Origin: Betaproteobacteria bacterium
GTDB lineage: Bacteria; Pseudomonadota; Gammaproteobacteria; Burkholderiales; SG8-39
Assembly: GCA_019245555.1 (NCBI GenBank)
Contig: JAFARH010000257.1
Coordinates: 1-10,193, forward strand
Direction: 5' to 3'
DNA: 10,193 nt
Below the pieces are notes generated by a model that saw only the letters and a list, made by a program, of their open reading frames with translations, had not been told where the DNA came from and did not search any database. Both the position numbers and the translations under genes were made by a program. Positions 6,509 through 10,193 of the stretch are shown here, piece by piece; position 1 is the stretch's first letter, and each line of letters starts with the position of its first letter.

Positions 6509-7138
6509 ATGAAGCTTTATTACTCACCCGGCGCCTGCTCGCTCTCACCGCACATCGTGGCGCGCGAGGCCGGCATCAAAGTAGACCTGCAGAAGGTGAA
6601 CACGAAGGACAAGTCCATGGAAGGCGGCGGCGACTTCTGGCAAGTCAACGCCAAGGGCTATGTGCCGACGCTCGAGCTCGATAACGGCGAGCGCCTTACC
6701 GAAGGCCCGGCGATCGTGCAGTACCTCGCCGACCAGAAACCGGACAGTGGCCTCGCGCCCAAGAACGGCACGATGGAGCGCTACCGCGTGCAGGAGTGGC
6801 TCAACTTCCTCACCTCCGAAATCCACAAGCAGTTTTCGCCGCTGTTCCGGCCGAATACGCCCGAGGACTACAAGACCATCGCGAAGGAGAACCTCGCGAA
6901 GCGCTTCGACTTCCTCGACAAGCATCTCGCGAAGAACGAATACCTCATGGGCAAACAGTTCACAGTGCCCGATGCGTATCTCTTCGTGCTGACCAACTGG
7001 ACCAAGCCCACGCAGATCGATCTCTCGAAGTGGCCGAACCTGCAGAAGTACAACCAGCGCGTCGCCGCGCGTCCGAAGGTGAAAGAAGCGATGCAGGCTG
7101 AGGGGCTCATCCCAAAAGAGCCCGCACGGGCGGCGTAA
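6509..7138 (+). CDS. beta-class glutathione S-transferase
   Basis: 209-residue soluble enzyme that conjugates or removes glutathione. The N-terminal thioredoxin-like domain (1-80) begins MKLYYSPGACSLSPHI with the beta-class Cys10, has the cis-proline VPTL (52-55) and the glutathione gamma-glutamyl contact TEGPAIVQYLAD (Glu65). The helical domain has His106-Lys107 (SEIHKQFSPLFRP), the pair that with Cys10 marks bacterial beta-class enzymes such as E. coli GstA, and the fold-stabilising TVPDAYLF capping box. Length is normal (about 200-210). Its stop is 4 nt before the dioxygenase start, so the two are surely cotranscribed. The neighbour suggests a role in metabolism of an aromatic compound or its toxic intermediates rather than general stress, but the true substrate is not visible. 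Confidence 0.95.
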   Translation: MKLYYSPGACSLSPHIVAREAGIKVDLQKVNTKDKSMEGGGDFWQVNAKGYVPTLELDNGERLTEGPAIVQYLADQKPDSGLAPKNGTMERYRVQEWLNFLTSEIHKQFSPLFRPNTPEDYKTIAKENLAKRFDFLDKHLAKNEYLMGKQFTVPDAYLFVLTNWTKPTQIDLSKWPNLQKYNQRVAARPKVKEAMQAEGLIPKEPARAA

Positions 7139-7142
7139 GACC

Positions 7143-7919
7143 ATGGTGCCTTTGCCGAGCGTCTTCATCTCGCACGGTTCGCCGATGCACGCCCTCGAGG
7201 CGGGTCCGGCGGGCGTGGCGTGGGCGGCGCTCGGCAAGCGCCTGGGCAAGCCGAAGGCGATCCTGATTGCTTCGGCGCACTGGGAAACCAATTTGCCGAT
7301 GGTCACGGGATCGGATCGGCCCGCGACCATCCACGATTTCTCCGGCTTTCCCGAGCCGCTCTACAAGCTGCGCTATAACGCGCCCGGCGCTCCAACAGTG
7401 GCGCAGAAAGCGCAGCGGCTCCTGAAAGCTGAAGGTGTCACCGCGGCGATCGATGGCTGCCGCGGGCTCGACCACGGCGCGTGGGCGCCGCTGCTCTACA
7501 TGTATCCGGATGCCGACGTGCCGGTCGTGCAGATCTCGCTGCAGCCCGGCCTCGGCACCCGCCATCACCTGCGGCTCGGCCGCGCGTTGCGCAAGCTCGA
7601 GGAAGACAACGTGCTCGTCATCGGCTCAGGCCACATGACGCACAACCTGCGCGACTGGATGCGCGGCCAGGGACAGCCGCAGCCGTACGCCGAAGAATTT
7701 TCCGAATGGGTACGCGATCGCATCGAAGCACACGATGCCGATGCGCTTGCCGACTACCGCTCGCGCGCTCCGCACGCAACGCGCGCGCATCCGACCGACG
7801 AGCACTTCCTTCCCCTCTTCTTCGCGCTCGGCGCCGCTCGCGATTACTACAAGGCCGAGCGCTTCTTCAGCAGCATCGACGCAGGCGTCCTCTCCATGGA
7901 CGCCTACGTTTTCCACTAG
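7143..7919 (+). CDS. DODA/YgiD-type class III extradiol ring-cleavage dioxygenase
   Basis: 258-residue LigB-superfamily protein, the 4,5-DOPA-extradiol-dioxygenase-like group. Such enzymes use a metal held by histidines to open a catechol ring next to the hydroxyls. Conserved blocks: FISHGSP (His11), ILIASAHWET (His46), TIHDFSGFPEPLY, GLDHGAWAP (His111), IGSGHMTHNL (His164) and HPTDEHFLPLFFALG (His216, His221). The length matches the family (about 255-270). Proteins of this group are often annotated as dioxygenase although only a few have been tested. It starts 4 nt after the GST stop with no separate ribosome binding site, implying coupling. The downstream amidohydrolase and the divergent LysR gene fit a catabolic role. 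Confidence 0.93.
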   Translation: MVPLPSVFISHGSPMHALEAGPAGVAWAALGKRLGKPKAILIASAHWETNLPMVTGSDRPATIHDFSGFPEPLYKLRYNAPGAPTVAQKAQRLLKAEGVTAAIDGCRGLDHGAWAPLLYMYPDADVPVVQISLQPGLGTRHHLRLGRALRKLEEDNVLVIGSGHMTHNLRDWMRGQGQPQPYAEEFSEWVRDRIEAHDADALADYRSRAPHATRAHPTDEHFLPLFFALGAARDYYKAERFFSSIDAGVLSMDAYVFH

Positions 7920-7948
7920 CCGGAACAAGTCAGCGCGCGCAGGCGTCT

Positions 7949-7961
7949 GGGCATAATGCCC
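7949..7961. promoter_or_regulatory. palindrome containing a -10-like box before the second amidohydrolase
   Basis: GGGCAT-A-ATGCCC, a perfect inverted repeat with 6-bp arms. Its centre is CATAAT (7952-7957), five of six matches to TATAAT, ending 6 nt before the ATG at 7964. It could be an internal promoter giving a leaderless transcript, with an overlapping operator. No convincing -35 lies at the right distance. It could also be chance in GC-rich DNA. Confidence 0.35.
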
Positions 7962-7963
7962 GG

Positions 7964-9058
7964 ATGATCATCGACTTCGACTCGCACCTGCGCGAGGGCT
8001 ACTTCATGGACGAGGTGTACCGCTTCGAGGGCTCTCTCGAGCGGTTTCGCCCCGTGAGAATGAACGACGGACGCACGCACAACACCAAGTTCGTCCACTC
8101 GCTCGATCCGATCAGCCCGCAGGGACACGCCGCGCACCGGCATCCCTACATCTACGACCCGAAGACCAACTGGCGCGGCGGCGACATCGCGGCGCGACAG
8201 GTCGGCGGCTACGACATGGCGCGGCGCCGCGAAGACATCAAGAAGGAAGGCATCGACAAGCAGATCATCTTTCCCACGCAGATCACGATCGCGACATCGA
8301 ACATCGGGCCATTGGGACGCGAATGCGCGCGGCTCTTCAACGACTGGGTTGCGCGCCTCGTGAAGGGCAACGAAGACCTCTTCCTACCGTGCGCCATGTC
8401 GCCCGCCGGTTGTCCGGAAGCGATGGCCGATGAGCTTCGCCGTTGCGTGGAGAACTACGGCTTCCGCGCCTCGCACCTCGTACCTTATTGCGGGACCCGC
8501 AACCTCGACGATCCCGCCTATCTCCCCTACTTCGCCGTGGCGGAGGAGCTCGGCATTCCGCTCCTCTGCCATCCGAACTCGAACGGCGAGCTGATCGACC
8601 GCTTCGACAACTTCTACAAGACGCACGTCCTCGGCCGGCCCACGAACTGCAGCGCGGCGCTGGTCGCGCTTGTCCTGGGCGGAGTCTTCGAGAAGTTTCC
8701 GAACCTGAAGGTGGTGTTCTTCGAGTGCAGCGCCGAGTGGATCCTCTACTGGATGCACCGCATGGACGACGACTGGGAATGGGCAAAGGACTTCCCGCAG
8801 ATCTCCGGGCAAATGAAGCGCGCGCCCTCGGAATACATCAAGCGCAACTGCTATGTCACCTGCGAAGCGGACGAAGGCGACCTCACGCGCCCGATCGCCG
8901 AGCTCGGCGAAGACCACATCCTGATGGCAAGCGACTATCCGCACTTCGACTCGGAGTACCCGCACACCGTGTCGACGATCCGCGCCCGCAAGGACCTGAA
9001 CGAGCGCCAGAAGGCCAAGATCCTCGGTGAAAACGCGGCTCGCCTGCTTCGCCTTTAG
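7964..9058 (+). CDS. amidohydrolase-family protein (ACMSD-like, PF04909)
   Basis: 364-residue TIM-barrel protein of the amidohydrolase_2 group, which includes decarboxylases such as ACMSD and 5-carboxyvanillate decarboxylase and various hydrolases. The first strand reads MIIDFDSHLREG: His8 is kept, but the second His of the usual HxH is Arg10, followed by Glu11. Further metal or active-site candidates are LLCHPNSNGE (His203), VVFFECSAEWILYWMHRMD (Glu254) and ILMASDYPHFDS (Asp324). Residues about 20-85 form an insertion with many His/Arg/Asp before the barrel continues at REDIKKEGIDKQIIFPT. The ATG at 7964 has no Shine-Dalgarno. The frame is open much further upstream, but that part is a shadow of the dioxygenase gene. 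Next to a ring-cleavage dioxygenase, action on a ring-opened or aromatic acid is a reasonable guess, not shown. Confidence 0.92.
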   Translation: MIIDFDSHLREGYFMDEVYRFEGSLERFRPVRMNDGRTHNTKFVHSLDPISPQGHAAHRHPYIYDPKTNWRGGDIAARQVGGYDMARRREDIKKEGIDKQIIFPTQITIATSNIGPLGRECARLFNDWVARLVKGNEDLFLPCAMSPAGCPEAMADELRRCVENYGFRASHLVPYCGTRNLDDPAYLPYFAVAEELGIPLLCHPNSNGELIDRFDNFYKTHVLGRPTNCSAALVALVLGGVFEKFPNLKVVFFECSAEWILYWMHRMDDDWEWAKDFPQISGQMKRAPSEYIKRNCYVTCEADEGDLTRPIAELGEDHILMASDYPHFDSEYPHTVSTIRARKDLNERQKAKILGENAARLLRL

Positions 9059-10088
9059 CGTTAGCGTTTCGGCAGCCGCGGTCGCGGTCGATCCGCTGCC
9101 CGGCGTCCTTACCGTTGCCGGCTATAGCGGGCCCGATCGCACGCCGCGGTTGACCGCCGGCGCGAAGAAGGAAGGCGAGCTCATGATCTACTCGTCGCTC
9201 ACGCCGCCCGATCAGCTCCGACTCGCCGAAGACTTCAAGAAGAAGTACGGCGTCACGCTCAAGTTCTGGCGCGGCAGCCAGACCAACATCCTGCAGCGCG
9301 TGCTCACCGAGACGCACGGCGGCCGCTTCGAGTTCGACGCGATCGAGACGAACTCGCCGCAGATCGAAGCGATCGCGCGCGAGAAGCTCCTGCAGAAGAT
9401 GAACTCGCCCTTCGTGAAAGAGGTGCTGCTGCCGCAGACCGTGCCGGCGCACGGCGAGTGGACACCGGACCGGCTGAATCTCCTCGTCTATGCCTACAAC
9501 ACCGATGCCATTAAGCGTGCCGACCTGCCGACGAGCTGGCAGGAGCTGCTCGACCCGAAATGGAAGCGGCGCGTCGGCATGGAATCGACCAATGTCGAGT
9601 GGTTCGCGGCGCTCGTCGAGGCGATGGGTGAGAAGCAGGGACTCGAGCTCTTTCGCAAGCTCGGCGACAACGGCGTTGCCGTGCGCACCGGGCACACGCA
9701 CTCGACCGGCCGCGTCATCGCCGGCGAGATCCCGGTCTTCTTCGGCGTCTTCAGCCACGACGTCGATCGCATGAAGGTGAAGAACGCGCCGATCGACTGG
9801 TTCGTGCTGCCGCCAGCCGTGGTCCTGCCCTCAGCCGTCGCCGTCTCGCGCCGCGCTGCGCATCCGCATGCCGCCGCGCTCTTCTACGACTACATGCTCA
9901 CCGAGGGCCAGAAGTTCTACACCGAGGTCTACCGCGTGCCAGCCAACAAGAACTACGACACGCACGTACGCAAGCTAGTCGAGCAGAAGCAGCCGATCGC
10001 CGTGGTCGACGCACGCGAGGCGATCGACGACTACGACAAGTGGCAAAGCCTTTACCGCAAGCTCATCGTCGAGCGCTCGACCCACTAG
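9027..10088 (+). CDS. periplasmic ABC-transporter substrate-binding protein (iron/spermidine/thiamine-type)
   Basis: 353-residue extracytoplasmic binding protein. The GTG start at 9027 gives MKTRLACFAFSVSVSAAAVA, a Sec signal peptide with likely cleavage near AVA|VDP. The mature part has the type-2 periplasmic fold features of the FbpA/AfuA/PotD cluster: KKEGELMIYSSLTPPDQLRLAEDFKKKYG, FEFDAIETNSPQIEAI, NLLVYAYNTD, PTSWQELLDPKWKRRVGME, and HPHAAALFYDYMLTEGQKFY near the end. No permease or ATPase gene follows, so it is an orphan component here. The start overlaps the amidohydrolase end by 32 nt, so most of the signal peptide is encoded in another frame of that gene's last codons, implying coupling. 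The ligand could be a metal complex or an organic acid; proteins of this group in catabolic clusters may bind the pathway substrate. Confidence 0.9.
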   Translation: MKTRLACFAFSVSVSAAAVAVDPLPGVLTVAGYSGPDRTPRLTAGAKKEGELMIYSSLTPPDQLRLAEDFKKKYGVTLKFWRGSQTNILQRVLTETHGGRFEFDAIETNSPQIEAIAREKLLQKMNSPFVKEVLLPQTVPAHGEWTPDRLNLLVYAYNTDAIKRADLPTSWQELLDPKWKRRVGMESTNVEWFAALVEAMGEKQGLELFRKLGDNGVAVRTGHTHSTGRVIAGEIPVFFGVFSHDVDRMKVKNAPIDWFVLPPAVVLPSAVAVSRRAAHPHAAALFYDYMLTEGQKFYTEVYRVPANKNYDTHVRKLVEQKQPIAVVDAREAIDDYDKWQSLYRKLIVERSTH

Positions 10089-10193
10089 CCGCCGAGCGCG
10101 CGGAAGAGATCGGCTATGGCGGCGCGCTGCGCGCGCAAGGCTTCGATGCGTTGGATGCGCGCCGAGAGAAGGCCGCGCTCGGCGTCGATCACG
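10085..10193 (-). CDS. C-terminal end of a probable outer-membrane efflux protein (TolC/NodT family), partial
   Basis: The last 105 bp hold a minus-strand frame open to the window edge and ending in TAG at 10087-10085. It encodes 35 residues, VIDAERGLLSARIQRIEALR then AQRAAIADLFRALGG. This heptad-like helix followed by LFRALGG closely resembles the C-terminal end of RND-efflux outer-membrane lipoproteins, which typically end in L-(Y/F)-(K/R)-ALGGGW after a long helix containing LDAQR-type repeats. Only the C-terminus is visible, so the assignment rests on that motif. Its stop shares the CTAG with the binding-protein stop on the other strand. Confidence 0.6.
   Translation of the reverse strand, partial: VIDAERGLLSARIQRIEALRAQRAAIADLFRALGG

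Noticed and set aside
6545..7330. 261-codon open frame antisense to the GST gene
   Set aside because: It mirrors the GST and dioxygenase codons, has no recognisable domain or ribosome binding site, and is the kind of long shadow frame expected in GC-rich coding DNA.
8883..9758. 291-codon open frame antisense to the amidohydrolase and binding-protein genes
   Set aside because: Biased Arg/Glu/Leu composition, no domain, spans two well-supported genes on the other strand.
1..10193. CRISPR arrays, tRNA/rRNA genes, insertion sequences, phage or defence genes
   Set aside because: No repeated spacer pattern, RNA-gene consensus, transposase-like frame or terminal inverted repeats were seen on reading; almost the whole window is explained by ordinary protein genes.

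Overview
The window is compact, GC-rich chromosomal DNA that reads as a betaproteobacterium, probably Burkholderiales-like. The best clue is Hfq: its N-terminal part ([20 protein letters not shown]) and the hfq-hflX gene order are typical of that class. I see no insertion sequence, phage gene, tRNA, rRNA or CRISPR array. The content is core genes plus a small accessory catabolic-looking block.

Left part, minus strand (about 1-3154): one run of five genes, transcribed right to left. It starts with a two-CBS-domain protein with a strong ribosome binding site. Next is an amidohydrolase whose true N-terminus is a twin-arginine signal that can only begin at a non-standard codon (ATT). Then come aroC (chorismate synthase), hfq, and the first 29 codons of hflX, which probably starts at TTG and runs off the left edge. 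The first three genes overlap one another by 14 nt.

Middle (3222-5348): an SDR dehydrogenase (+) and a cNMP-binding/DUF1003 membrane protein (-) meet tail to tail and share a CTAG containing both stop codons. A GNAT acetyltransferase (+) is divergent from the DUF1003 gene and converges with a 14-nt overlap on a LysR-type regulator (-).

Right part, plus strand (6358-10088): divergent from the lysR gene lie a 43-codon ORF for a small exported peptide, a beta-class glutathione S-transferase, a DODA/YgiD-type extradiol dioxygenase, an ACMSD-like amidohydrolase and a periplasmic binding protein of the iron/spermidine/thiamine type. A near-perfect 23-bp palindrome sits at the lysR start and is the obvious operator. 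The dioxygenase, GST, amidohydrolase, binding protein and LysR together suggest a regulated unit for uptake and breakdown of an aromatic compound; the substrate is unknown. At the right edge the C-terminus of a probable TolC/NodT-type outer-membrane efflux protein (-) ends in a second shared CTAG.

The most unusual points are the ATT-start Tat amidohydrolase, the tail-to-tail stop sharing at every convergent junction, three genes with a -10-like box just 6-7 nt before the ATG (possible leaderless mRNAs), and the unlisted 43-residue exported peptide. I found no clear undescribed defence or mobile system here.
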